From Prevotella sp. UBA2754 (lineage in GTDB: Bacteria; Bacteroidota; Bacteroidia; Bacteroidales; Bacteroidaceae), in the NCBI GenBank assembly GCA_002353295.1, contig DEJG01000016.1, positions 1 through 64,000 of the forward strand: a stretch of 64,000 nucleotides of DNA, read 5' to 3'. Shown in pieces: positions 52,776 to 61,612 of the stretch. A program made the position numbers and the translations under genes. The number at the start of each line of letters is the position of its first letter. The first letter of the stretch is position 1. The notes beneath the pieces are model-generated. The model was not told the DNA's origin, searched no databases, and saw nothing but the letters and a program-made list of their open reading frames with translations.

Positions 52776-52807
52776 TTTGTTTTTTTCCTTATTTATCGTT
52801 AACTTTG
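52776..52807 (+). promoter_or_regulatory. Promoter of the gene at 52832
   Basis: TTTG (52776-52779), 20 bp, TAACTTTG (52800-52807), 24 nt before the ATG. Confidence 0.8.
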
Positions 52808-52831
52808 CCGATAAAACAAAATAGAAATATT

Positions 52832-53476
52832 ATGGCAAAGAATCAACAATGGCAAGATGATTACTGGCTTCTTATCATGCAACTGTATCTCAAGAAACCC
52901 ATAGGTGTAAAACCAATGTATAGCAAGGCAACTATAGATCTTTGTCTAGAATTACACATTGCTCCTCAGATAGTCTATAACAAGATGAGCGAAGTTGCTA
53001 ACCTTGAAACACCACGCATTGAACGCATCTGGAAGGAATACGGCCAAAATCCTCGCCGGTTGGCTCGTGCTGCTACCTTATTGCGGCAGATGATAGGATT
53101 TGGCAATGATGATTTCTATGAAGGTGTAGATATCCAGGAAACGTTTGAGACCGACTTCCGTCCTGTTTGTAACGAATGCACCATCACCCCTATCATGCTC
53201 ATCCTAATTCTCGATCTCTATTTTCGTCTGACTCCTATTACTATGGCCATAGAAACACCAGAGATACAACAACTGAGTAAGTTAATGAAGATTCCTGCTC
53301 AGGAGATTGTAAAGATAATGGGCATCTATCAGTATTATGACCCTTATCTCAGCCGGAAAGTGCTCCCTAGCAACCCACTTAACGCTGCCTGTCAGAACAT
53401 CTGGCAACGCTATGGAAACCAGGACACAGAACAGCTTGCCTTATATGCCAGTCAGCTAAAAGAATATTTCAAATAA
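52832..53476 (+). CDS. Helical hypothetical protein upstream of rpoN
   Basis: A 214-residue soluble, largely alpha-helical protein without recognised domain (WQDDYWLLIMQLYLKKPIGVKPMYSKATIDLCLELHI; RIERIWKEYGQNPRRLARAATLLRQMIGFG). The sequence is rich in aromatic and Arg residues. I chose the ATG at 52832, 24 nt after a consensus promoter, over an upstream in-frame ATG lying in the promoter. rpoN follows with its own promoter, so a functional link is not established. Confidence 0.75.
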   Translation: MAKNQQWQDDYWLLIMQLYLKKPIGVKPMYSKATIDLCLELHIAPQIVYNKMSEVANLETPRIERIWKEYGQNPRRLARAATLLRQMIGFGNDDFYEGVDIQETFETDFRPVCNECTITPIMLILILDLYFRLTPITMAIETPEIQQLSKLMKIPAQEIVKIMGIYQYYDPYLSRKVLPSNPLNAACQNIWQRYGNQDTEQLALYASQLKEYFK

Positions 53477-53499
53477 TTGTCGAAATGATAATTATTTTG

Positions 53500-53507
53500 T
53501 AACTTTG
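53500..53507 (+). promoter_or_regulatory. Promoter -7 element for rpoN operon
   Basis: TAACTTTGCATCC with TTG at 53477-53479; the ATG lies 8 nt beyond. Confidence 0.65.
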
Positions 53508-53515
53508 CATCCGCT

Positions 53516-55015
53516 ATGACACAGGAACAAATACAGGAACAGCAACAGACTCTGGCATTGAAGCAAACACAGAGTATCACGCAGCAACAATTGCTGCAGG
53601 CTCAACTCATAGAACTGCCTGTCACCCAATTACTGGAACGTGTCAATGCTGAGATGGATGATAACCCAGCTTTGGAGCTAAGTACTGGCGATGACTCAGA
53701 ATTTCCAGAAACATCCGATGAAACTGATAACACTGAAAATTCCGACTCGTCTGATGACTATGAACGTGAAGAGCGTCAATCGGCTTTAGATGCCGCTTTA
53801 GAAAGTATCGGCAGAGACGATGAAGATTTACCTGTATACCACGCAGGACAAGCATATCAATCAGAGCGTGAGGAATTGGTCTACGGTGAGTCGCAATCTT
53901 TTTATGACCAGCTTAAAGAGCAGATGAGTATGACAGACCTGAACGAACGCCAACGCGACATCATGGAATATCTCATCGGGTCGTTGGATGAAGACGGACT
54001 GCTTCGAAAGTCTTTGGAAAGCATCAGCGATGAGTTGGCTATCTATCACAATATTGACGTTTCTGTTCGTGAGATAGAACAGGTACTCCACCAATTACAG
54101 GAATTTGACCCAGCTGGTATCGGAGGACGTAACCTTCAAGAGTGCCTGTTACTTCAGATTCTGCGTCGAGAACATTCTCATCTTCGCGAACTGATGGAGC
54201 GTGTGGTCAATAACTACTTTGATGCTTTTACCAAAAAACACTGGCAAAAAATTCAGCAGGCCTTGCAACTAAGCGACTTACAGGCAAAAACACTGATGGA
54301 TGAATTGCGCAAACTGAATCCTAAACCTGGCGCTTCACTTGGTGAAACGGTAGGGCGCTCTCTGCAACAAATAACGCCAGATTTCATTATCGATACACAA
54401 GACGATGGTACCGTCACATTTCAATTGAATACGGGTGACGTACCAGAACTCCATGTCTCGCAGTCATTTACAGAAACCCTTCGCGAATATCAAGGTAATA
54501 AAGAAAATATGAGCCGACAAATGAAGGAAGCCTTGCTATATACTAAAAAGAAAGTTGACGCAGCACAAGGGTTTATTGAGGCCATCAAGGTGCGCCGCCA
54601 CACGCTGACTGTCACCATGAGGGCTATTATTCAATGGCAACATCGCTATTTCGAAGAAGGCGACGAGGCATTGCTTCGTCCCATGATTCTGAAAGACATC
54701 GCCGAAAAAACAGGGTTGGACTTAAGTACAGTCTCTCGCGTTAGCAATTCTAAATATGCACAAACACGATGGGGCACTTTTCCTTTGCGCCATTTCTTTA
54801 GCGACGGCTATGTAACGGCAGAAGGCGATGAACTCTCTACACGGGAAATCAAAGCTGCTCTGCAGGATATGGTAGACGCTGAGGATAAACATCACCCATA
54901 TAGCGATGAAGCTTTAGGAAAATTATTAGCCGAGAAAGGCTATCCTATTGCCCGTCGGACTGTAGCAAAATATCGTGAACAATTAGGTATACCCATAGCA
55001 AGACTAAGGAAATGA
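53516..55015 (+). CDS. rpoN: RNA polymerase sigma-54 factor
   Basis: A 499-residue sigma-54. Region I is Gln/Leu-rich (LALKQTQSITQQQLLQAQLIELPVTQLLERVNAEMDDNPALEL), region II acidic (about 55-100), then the core-binding domain and C-terminal helix-turn-helix (DIAEKTGLDLSTVSRVSNSKYAQTRWG) and the RpoN box (ARRTVAKYREQLGIP). It needs AAA+ enhancer-binding activators, none of which is in the window. First gene of rpoN-PAP2-purE-ispG-yifB; overlaps the next gene by 4 nt. Confidence 0.96.
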   Translation: MTQEQIQEQQQTLALKQTQSITQQQLLQAQLIELPVTQLLERVNAEMDDNPALELSTGDDSEFPETSDETDNTENSDSSDDYEREERQSALDAALESIGRDDEDLPVYHAGQAYQSEREELVYGESQSFYDQLKEQMSMTDLNERQRDIMEYLIGSLDEDGLLRKSLESISDELAIYHNIDVSVREIEQVLHQLQEFDPAGIGGRNLQECLLLQILRREHSHLRELMERVVNNYFDAFTKKHWQKIQQALQLSDLQAKTLMDELRKLNPKPGASLGETVGRSLQQITPDFIIDTQDDGTVTFQLNTGDVPELHVSQSFTETLREYQGNKENMSRQMKEALLYTKKKVDAAQGFIEAIKVRRHTLTVTMRAIIQWQHRYFEEGDEALLRPMILKDIAEKTGLDLSTVSRVSNSKYAQTRWGTFPLRHFFSDGYVTAEGDELSTREIKAALQDMVDAEDKHHPYSDEALGKLLAEKGYPIARRTVAKYREQLGIPIARLRK

Positions 55016-55632
55016 GACAACGACAACAACTCATATTGGCAGCACGAGTAATCAGTATGCTCTTTACCCCTTTCTACCTTCCCATCATCGGGTTGGTTGC
55101 TCTGTTTACTTTCAGCTATATGAACATCTTCCCATTGGCATATAAGTTGCAAGTACTCATCATGGTCTATCTGTTTACTATCCTCATGCCCTCTTTGATG
55201 ATTCATTTCTACCGCCGATATCAAGGATGGACCCTGATAGAACTGGGACAGCGCGAGCGACGCATGGTGCCATATATTCTTTCTATCGTATGCTATTTCA
55301 CCTGTATCTATGTGATGACTCATCTTCACATTCCACATTTCGTTATCTCTATAGTAATAGCAGCACTGATGGTGCAGATTATTTGTGCAATCATCAACGT
55401 GTGGTGGAAAATATCTACCCATACTGCAGCTATAGGGGGAGTGGGAGGAGCCTTGTTTGCCTTTGGTGAATATCTTGGTTTTAACCCTGTATGGTGGATG
55501 TGTATCATCTTCATTATTGCTGGTATATTGGGGACGTGCCGTATGGTACTTCGCCAGCATAGTCTGTCGCAGGTGGTTGGTGGTTTCTGGGTGGGATTTG
55601 TCTGTGCCGCCTTCTCTATACTGTTTATATAG
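55012..55632 (+). CDS. PAP2-like membrane protein
   Basis: A 206-residue protein with about six membrane helices. The C-terminal half carries altered PAP2 phosphatase motifs: WKISTHTAAIGGVGGALFAF (SxHxxxxGG type) and CRMVLRQHSLSQVVGGFWVGF (R-x5-H-x3 with Gln instead of Asp). The N-terminal KxxxxxxRP motif is not clear, so it may be a divergent or non-catalytic member. It starts inside the rpoN stop (ATGA), indicating translational coupling. Confidence 0.75.
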   Translation: MRQRQQLILAARVISMLFTPFYLPIIGLVALFTFSYMNIFPLAYKLQVLIMVYLFTILMPSLMIHFYRRYQGWTLIELGQRERRMVPYILSIVCYFTCIYVMTHLHIPHFVISIVIAALMVQIICAIINVWWKISTHTAAIGGVGGALFAFGEYLGFNPVWWMCIIFIIAGILGTCRMVLRQHSLSQVVGGFWVGFVCAAFSILFI

Positions 55633-55650
55633 AATTGAAAATAAAAATAA

Positions 55651-56163
55651 ATGATTATGAATCCAATTGTAAGTGTTATCATGGGCAGCACTAGCGATTT
55701 GCCCGTTATGGAAAAAGCCTGCAAACTTTTAGATGAAATGCAGATACCATTTGAAGTCAATGCGCTGTCGGCTCATCGCACACCAGAAGCCGTTGAGGCA
55801 TTTGCTCGTAATGCCAAGGACAGAGGCATCCGTGTCATTATTGCTGCTGCAGGTATGGCAGCAGCCCTGCCTGGCGTTATTGCAGCTTCTACCACTCTGC
55901 CCGTTATTGGAGTTCCCATCAAAGGGATGCTCGACGGACTCGACGCAATGCTTTCCATCATCCAGATGCCTCCCGGTATTCCTGTTGCAACAGTTGGTGT
56001 TAATGGTGCTCAGAATGCCGCCATCCTTGCAGTCGAGATGCTGGCCTTGAGTGATGAGGCTATCGCACAGCGCCTTAGCGACTACAAGAGCGGGTTGAAA
56101 GCAAAAATAGAGAAAGCCAACCAAGAGTTGGCAGAAGTTAAGTATCAATTTAAGACAAATTAA
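55651..56163 (+). CDS. purE: N5-carboxyaminoimidazole ribonucleotide mutase
   Basis: A 170-residue class I PurE. Motifs: VIMGSTSDLPVMEKA near 10-24, the catalytic loop ALSAHRTPE near 43-51 and AAGMAAALPGVIAASTTLPVIGVP. It converts N5-CAIR to CAIR in purine synthesis. No purK is adjacent. The ATG at 55657 (MNPIVSV) is an equal alternative. Confidence 0.97.
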   Translation: MIMNPIVSVIMGSTSDLPVMEKACKLLDEMQIPFEVNALSAHRTPEAVEAFARNAKDRGIRVIIAAAGMAAALPGVIAASTTLPVIGVPIKGMLDGLDAMLSIIQMPPGIPVATVGVNGAQNAAILAVEMLALSDEAIAQRLSDYKSGLKAKIEKANQELAEVKYQFKTN

Positions 56164-57546
56164 ATGGCTTATCAGAGAAGAATATCTTCCGTCACCCATG
56201 TAGGAAACATCGAGATAGGTGGCAATTACCCCATTCGAATCCAGTCGATGGCAACCGTTGATACCAACGACACTGCGGGTTGTGTAGCCCAAGCTAAACG
56301 TATCATAGATGCTGGCGGCGAATTGGTGCGTTTCACGACTCAAGGCACTCGTGAGGCAGAAAACATGAAAAACATTTCTAACCAACTGAAAGCCTCTGGC
56401 TATTGCACACCACTAGTGGCAGACGTCCATTTCACAGCCCATGTAGCCGATGTGGCTGCACAGTATTGTGAAAAAGTGCGCATCAATCCTGGCAATTACG
56501 TAGACCCTGGACGCGTCTTCAAACATCTGGAATATACTGATGAGGAATATGCTGAAGAACTGAAAAAAATTGAAGCCAAACTAATTCCTTTCTTGAATAT
56601 CTGTAAGGAGCATCATACCGCTATCCGTATTGGCGTAAATCATGGCTCGTTGAGCGACCGCATCATGTCGCGCTATGGTGACACACCTGAGGGCATCGTC
56701 GAGAGTTGTATGGAGTTCCTGCGCATTTGCAAGCGTGAGCACTTTAACGATATTGTTATCAGCATCAAGGCCAGCAACACCGTTGTCATGGTAACCACCG
56801 TTCGCCTCCTGGTATCAACAATGAACAAAGAAGATATGCACTATCCACTCCACCTGGGAGTTACCGAGGCTGGTGAGGGCGAAGACGGCCGAATCAAATC
56901 GGCAGTAGGCATCGGAGCTCTATTGACGGAGGGCATCGGTGATACCATTCGAGTTTCTTTAAGTGAGGAACCCGAGTGCGAAATACCCGTAGCTCGCAAA
57001 CTGGTGGATATGATAGCAGAATGTGCCCAACTGCGTGCTGAAGCCGAAGCTTCTATCAAGGACGATACCATCACACTGTCCGTCGATGCTCCCGACTGGG
57101 AAACACTCCAGTTGAAAGCAGCTATGGCGGTAGGTGGTTTGCTCATCGACCGCAAAGCAACTCAACTGGTCATCAACAGTCAACAACCAACAGCTAACCC
57201 CCAACTGCTAACAACTCTTGCCGACAGCATTCTCCAAGCCGCCCGCATCAAATTCACCAAGACAGAATATATTTCTTGCCCTGGATGTGGTCGTACGCTT
57301 TATAACTTGCAAGAGACCATAGCACGCATTAAAGCTGCCACCAGTCATTTGGTAGGACTGAAAATAGGTATCATGGGCTGTATAGTAAATGGGCCTGGCG
57401 AAATGGCCGATGCCGACTACGGCTACGTAGGAGCTGGTCGTGGGAAAATCAGTCTCTACAAACAAAAGATTTGTGTCGAGAAGAATATTCCAGAAGAAGA
57501 GGCTGTTGACAAACTACTCGAACTGATTAACAAGGATTTGAAGTAA
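56164..57546 (+). CDS. ispG: 4-hydroxy-3-methylbut-2-enyl diphosphate synthase
   Basis: A 460-residue Fe-S enzyme of the MEP isoprenoid pathway. TIM barrel about 1-300 (PIRIQSMATVDTNDT; HFTAHVADVAAQYCEKVRINPGN; GVTEAGEGEDGRIKSA), cluster domain about 365-455 with CPGCGR and GIMGCIVNGPGE. The length lies between the 370-residue bacterial form and the 600-residue type with a large insert known in Bacteroidota: only a 65-residue remnant (ITLSVDAPDWETLQLKAAMAVGGLLID...) lies between the domains. A heptanucleotide array is translated in that remnant. It starts directly after the purE stop. Confidence 0.96.
   Translation: MAYQRRISSVTHVGNIEIGGNYPIRIQSMATVDTNDTAGCVAQAKRIIDAGGELVRFTTQGTREAENMKNISNQLKASGYCTPLVADVHFTAHVADVAAQYCEKVRINPGNYVDPGRVFKHLEYTDEEYAEELKKIEAKLIPFLNICKEHHTAIRIGVNHGSLSDRIMSRYGDTPEGIVESCMEFLRICKREHFNDIVISIKASNTVVMVTTVRLLVSTMNKEDMHYPLHLGVTEAGEGEDGRIKSAVGIGALLTEGIGDTIRVSLSEEPECEIPVARKLVDMIAECAQLRAEAEASIKDDTITLSVDAPDWETLQLKAAMAVGGLLIDRKATQLVINSQQPTANPQLLTTLADSILQAARIKFTKTEYISCPGCGRTLYNLQETIARIKAATSHLVGLKIGIMGCIVNGPGEMADADYGYVGAGRGKISLYKQKICVEKNIPEEEAVDKLLELINKDLK
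57174..57215. repeat. Heptanucleotide array inside ispG, six units
   Basis: CAACAGT, CAACAAC, CAACAGC, TAACCCC, CAACTGC, TAACAAC: six units with consensus (C/T)AACNNN, 42 nt (14 codons, frame kept), in the inter-domain remnant of ispG. Confidence 0.75.
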
Positions 57547-57548
57547 TC

Positions 57549-59114
57549 ATGTTGGTAAAAACATATTGTGCAGCCGTAAATGGGCTGGAAGTGACAACAG
57601 TAACTTGTGAAGTCAGTATGACCCGAGGTGTGATGTTTCACCTGACAGGACTAGCCGACACTGCCGTCAAGGAAAGCTACGACCGCATCAAAGCTGCCTT
57701 GATAAATAATGGCTTCAAAATGCCTACGATGGACATTACCATCAACTTATCGCCTGCCGACATCAAGAAGGAAGGCTCAGGCTACGACCTGCCCTTGGCT
57801 ATCGGGATACTTGCAGCCAACAGCAAAATAGAGAGCGATAGACTTGATAAATATATGATGGTGGGGGAATTAGGTCTCGACGGACGTCTACAACCCATTC
57901 GCGGAGCACTACCCATTGCCATTCGTGCCCGCAAGGAAAAATTCAAAGGGCTCATTGTTCCACGGCAGAACATTCGCGAGGCTGCTGTCGTCAACCAATT
58001 GGAAGTATATGGTATGGATACACTGACTGATGTTATCCATTTTTTCAATGGCGACAACAGCTATCAACCAACCATCATCGATACCCGTCGCGAATTCTAT
58101 GAACAGCAGAACCAATATGAACTCGACTTTTCTGATGTCCGCGGACAGGAAAGCGTAAAACGAGCCCTTGAGGTAGCAGCAGCCGGAGGTCACAATCTCA
58201 TCATGATTGGACCACCAGGTAGTGGTAAGTCCATGCTTGCCAAACGATTGCCCAGCATTCTTCCGCCACTTTCGTTAAGTGAGAGCCTGGAGACGACACA
58301 GATACATAGTGTGGCTGGCAAATTATCGCGTGACACCAGTCTGATTTCCCAACGTCCATTCCGTGCGCCTCATCATACTATCTCGCAGGTTGCATTAGTT
58401 GGTGGAGGTACCAATCCGCAGCCTGGCGAAATATCATTGGCACATAATGGCGTACTCTTTCTAGATGAAATGCCAGAGTTGTCGCGTTCAGTACTGGAAG
58501 TATTGCGCCAGCCTTTGGAAGATCGCAAGATTACCATCAGTCGTGCCAAATATAATGTGGAGTACCCATGTTCGTTCATGCTCATTGCTTCGATGAACCC
58601 CTGCCCCTGTGGCTATTATGGAGATCCTACTCATCACTGCGCCTGTACACCCGGACAGATTCAGCGCTATATGAACAAAATCAGCGGTCCGCTACTCGAC
58701 CGTATCGATATCCATTGTGAAATCCAGGCTGTACCATTCGCCCAGCTCTCGCAGATGCAGCCCGGCGAACCAAGTGCTGTGATTCGCGAGCGCGTCATCA
58801 AAGCTCGCAACATCCAGACCGAACGCTTCAGCTCCCTTCCTAAGCAGGGAGGTCAGGGAAGGGTCTACTGCAACGCCCAGATGACTGAACGCATGCTCCA
58901 CGAATTTGCCGAGCCTGATACTGCCTCGCTCGACATGTTGCGCATGGCCATGGAGCGCCTAAAACTGAGTGCCCGTGCCTACAACCGCATCTTGAAAGTG
59001 GCCCGCACCATCGCCGATCTCGCTGGCTCGGAAAAAGTTGAGTCAATGCACATTGCAGAGGCTATCGGCTACCGCAACCTCGACCGTGGAGACTGGGCTG
59101 AGAGAGGGATATAG
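57549..59114 (+). CDS. YifB/ComM family Mg-chelatase-like AAA ATPase
   Basis: A 521-residue protein: N-terminal Lon-protease-like domain (MLVKTYCAAVNGLEVTTVTCEV...GLADTAVKESYDRIKAAL), AAA+ core with Walker A MIGPPGSGKSMLAKRLPS near 221 and Walker B LFLDEMPELS near 304, and C-terminal Mg_chelatase_C (LKLSARAYNRILKVARTIADLAG). Homologue ComM is a bidirectional helicase promoting branch migration in natural transformation. Last gene of the rpoN operon, 2 nt after ispG. Confidence 0.94.
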   Translation: MLVKTYCAAVNGLEVTTVTCEVSMTRGVMFHLTGLADTAVKESYDRIKAALINNGFKMPTMDITINLSPADIKKEGSGYDLPLAIGILAANSKIESDRLDKYMMVGELGLDGRLQPIRGALPIAIRARKEKFKGLIVPRQNIREAAVVNQLEVYGMDTLTDVIHFFNGDNSYQPTIIDTRREFYEQQNQYELDFSDVRGQESVKRALEVAAAGGHNLIMIGPPGSGKSMLAKRLPSILPPLSLSESLETTQIHSVAGKLSRDTSLISQRPFRAPHHTISQVALVGGGTNPQPGEISLAHNGVLFLDEMPELSRSVLEVLRQPLEDRKITISRAKYNVEYPCSFMLIASMNPCPCGYYGDPTHHCACTPGQIQRYMNKISGPLLDRIDIHCEIQAVPFAQLSQMQPGEPSAVIRERVIKARNIQTERFSSLPKQGGQGRVYCNAQMTERMLHEFAEPDTASLDMLRMAMERLKLSARAYNRILKVARTIADLAGSEKVESMHIAEAIGYRNLDRGDWAERGI

Positions 59115-59187
59115 CAAATAGCACCCCTCTTGGTTTTGTTTGAGCCAAAGCATGAACTGGCTCGAGACCTTATTTCAAATAGAGCTT

Positions 59188-60132
59188 ATGATAGGTGTTG
59201 ATTTTATAGGTAGATTAGGTAACCAGATGTTTACTTACGCTTTTGCCCGACTTTTATTAGAGCAACGGCAAAACAAGCACGAACCACTGATTGCCAATTT
59301 CAAAAGATGCGGTGACAAAAAAGATAATGGCTGGGGGGATTCCCTAAAATATTTTAATGTCTACCCATATCAAATAGAACAAACTGACCTTATATTAAAA
59401 TATGGGACGTATTATCAACGCTGTTTGTATCTTTTGTATATGGCATGTGTTAAATTGCCACTTATCAAAAGAAATCATTCGCTATTATCTTCCCTGGAGA
59501 TTATATTACGAAAAAATAATATACATTTTACAGGAGCGGCAGATACTGCTTACTCTACAGAATTGGCAAACGGTTCTATCTTCTGTAGGGGTTATTTTCA
59601 AGATCGTCACTTCTTCGACGCTATCCGTTCTATTTTGCTGGAAGAATTTACCCCCGTTTCCCCACTTATGAAACACAATGTCGAACTATATAATACCATC
59701 AATCAACCTAATTCGGTATGTGTCAGTGTACGACGAGGCGATTTTCTTTCCCCTCTATATAAAAAAAATTTTTATGTGTGCACTCCTGATTATTATGAGA
59801 AAGCTATCAAATCTATTTGCATGCAGTTAGAACATCCCTCTTTCTTTTTCTTTTCTGACGATATAGAATGGGTACGCCTACATATGAAAGTAGAAGGATA
59901 TCCTTGCTATTATGAACGAGGCGACGATCCTGCATGGGAAATTTTAAGGCTCATGTACAGCTGCCATCATTTCATTATTTCCAATTCTACGTTTTCATGG
60001 TGGGCTCAATATCTTGGACGTAGAGAGGATAAAATTGTCATAAGTCCTCAGAGATGGTTCGCTAATCCCAAATGGCATTCTAATCTCATTCATGATCATT
60101 TTCAATTTATTGATGGTTGCTTGACAGAATAA
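59188..60132 (+). CDS. GT11 alpha-1,2-fucosyltransferase
   Basis: A 314-residue glycosyltransferase. GT11 motifs: IGRLGNQMFTYAFARLLLE near 7-25, CVSVRRGDFL near 188-197 (the HxRRxD-type GDP-fucose motif, here VxRRGD), FFFFSDDIEWV near 225 and SNSTFSWWAQYLG near 265-277. It adds alpha-1,2 fucose to a galactose acceptor of a surface glycan. This gene is conspicuously A/T-rich compared with its neighbours, suggesting horizontal acquisition. I chose the ATG at 59188 because it gives the standard N terminus. Confidence 0.93.
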   Translation: MIGVDFIGRLGNQMFTYAFARLLLEQRQNKHEPLIANFKRCGDKKDNGWGDSLKYFNVYPYQIEQTDLILKYGTYYQRCLYLLYMACVKLPLIKRNHSLLSSLEIILRKNNIHFTGAADTAYSTELANGSIFCRGYFQDRHFFDAIRSILLEEFTPVSPLMKHNVELYNTINQPNSVCVSVRRGDFLSPLYKKNFYVCTPDYYEKAIKSICMQLEHPSFFFFSDDIEWVRLHMKVEGYPCYYERGDDPAWEILRLMYSCHHFIISNSTFSWWAQYLGRREDKIVISPQRWFANPKWHSNLIHDHFQFIDGCLTE

Positions 60133-60189
60133 TACTTATTAGAAATAACAATTCCACTCGAAAAACTTGTTGATACGGGCAAAAATAAC

Positions 60190-60197
60190 TATCTTTG
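60190..60197 (+). promoter_or_regulatory. Promoter -7 element for SDR gene
   Basis: TATCTTTGCCACG with TTG at 60167-60169; ATG 8 nt beyond the box. Confidence 0.6.
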
Positions 60198-60205
60198 CCA
60201 CGAGT

Positions 60206-60952
60206 ATGAAAAAAATCGTTTTTATTACAGGGGCTACAAGTGGCATTGGACTGGCTTGTGCAAGAAAATTTGCTGCTAACGGCGACCGTCTGATTCTAAC
60301 AGGCAGGAACATTCAGAGATTGAATGAGATCAAGCAGGAATTGGGCGGTGAAGTAACGACTCTTGCTTTTGATGTCAGAGATCGGGAAAATGCAACGGCA
60401 TTGATTTCCGGTCTCCCTGAAGAATGGAAAAAAATTGACGTGTTGGTAAACAATGCCGGACTGGCTCTTGGACTTGAACCGGAATATGAGGGTGATCTGG
60501 ATGATTGGGAGACTATGATCGACACGAACATCAAGGGTTTACTTACCATGACTCGGCTTATTGTACCTGGCATGGTGGAACGCAATAGTGGACACATCAT
60601 CAACATTGGATCGGTAGCTGGTGATGCTGCTTACGCAGGGGGTAATGTCTATTGTGCGACCAAAGCTGCTGTCAAGGCGCTTTCTGACGGTCTGCGAATA
60701 GATGTCGCTAATACGGAAATACGTGTCACTAACCTGAAACCTGGACTGGTAGAGACGAATTTCAGCAATATACGATTCCATGGTGACTATGAACGTGCAG
60801 CCAATGTCTACAAAGGTGTAAAACCCCTGACTGGCGACGACATAGCCGATGTGGCAGTCTTTGCTGCCAATGCCCCTGCTCATGTTCAAATTGCTGAGGT
60901 GTTGATATTGGCCACACATCAGGCTAGTGGGAGTGTGATTATTAGAAAATAA
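60206..60952 (+). CDS. Short-chain dehydrogenase/reductase, YdfG-like
   Basis: A 248-residue SDR. NAD(P)-binding TGATSGIGLACARKFAANGDRLILTGRN, NNAG near 84, catalytic Ser in NIGSVAG, and the YCATK pair near 150-154. The YdfG-like subfamily oxidises 3-hydroxy acids (L-allo-threonine, serine) with NADP. I chose the ATG at 60206 downstream of the promoter. Confidence 0.93.
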   Translation: MKKIVFITGATSGIGLACARKFAANGDRLILTGRNIQRLNEIKQELGGEVTTLAFDVRDRENATALISGLPEEWKKIDVLVNNAGLALGLEPEYEGDLDDWETMIDTNIKGLLTMTRLIVPGMVERNSGHIINIGSVAGDAAYAGGNVYCATKAAVKALSDGLRIDVANTEIRVTNLKPGLVETNFSNIRFHGDYERAANVYKGVKPLTGDDIADVAVFAANAPAHVQIAEVLILATHQASGSVIIRK

Positions 60953-60967
60953 TATTTCTAATCGGGA

Positions 60968-61591
60968 ATGCGACATTTACTATTGACTTTCATGTTGTTG
61001 CTGACGTTCTGTGCCTTTGCGCAAGACTCTAAACAGAAGCGCGAAGAGACGGACTACGATAGCCCTACCTTCGTGCCGATGGTGAAAGTGGGTAAGGTCC
61101 TGGAGAATGGTGACAGCATCCAATATATGGAGATGAATAATGTTTATGTCTATCCCCCTATTACTTTCACTAGCCAAAAACAGCAACGGGCCTACAACCG
61201 CTTGGTGAAGAATGTAAAAATAGTATTACCTATAGCCAAAGAAGCTCGTAAAATCATGATGGAAACTGCCGAATTTCTGGAAACCTTACCCGACGAGAAG
61301 GCAAAGGATGCTCACATGAAACTGGTAGAGCGAAGCATTATGCGTGAGTATAAGCCACGCATGAAGAAACTCACCTATTCACAAGGAAAACTACTCATCA
61401 AACTCATCTATCGCGAGAGCAATTCATCTGGATACGAACTGATACAGGCTTTTCTTGGTCCTGTCCGAGCAGGATTCTACCAAGCATTTGCATGGGCTTT
61501 TGGCGCTAGTCTCAAAAAGAAATACGACCCTGAAGGCATCGATCGGCTCACCGAACGTGTTGTCCTGATGGTTGAAGCTGGACAAATATAA
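60968..61591 (+). CDS. Exported DUF4294 protein
   Basis: A 207-residue exported protein (signal peptide MRHLLLTFMLLLTFCAFAQ). DUF4294 features: GDSIQYMEMNNVYVYPPITFTSQKQQRAYNRLVKNVKIVLPIAKEARKIMMET near 47-98, and the conserved LTYSQGKLLIKLIYRESNSSGYELIQAFLGPVRAGFYQ. The family is widespread in Bacteroidota and of unknown function. It lies 15 nt after the SDR gene. Confidence 0.9.
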   Translation: MRHLLLTFMLLLTFCAFAQDSKQKREETDYDSPTFVPMVKVGKVLENGDSIQYMEMNNVYVYPPITFTSQKQQRAYNRLVKNVKIVLPIAKEARKIMMETAEFLETLPDEKAKDAHMKLVERSIMREYKPRMKKLTYSQGKLLIKLIYRESNSSGYELIQAFLGPVRAGFYQAFAWAFGASLKKKYDPEGIDRLTERVVLMVEAGQI

Positions 61592-61612
61592 TCTTTACTT
61601 AAACAAACTATT

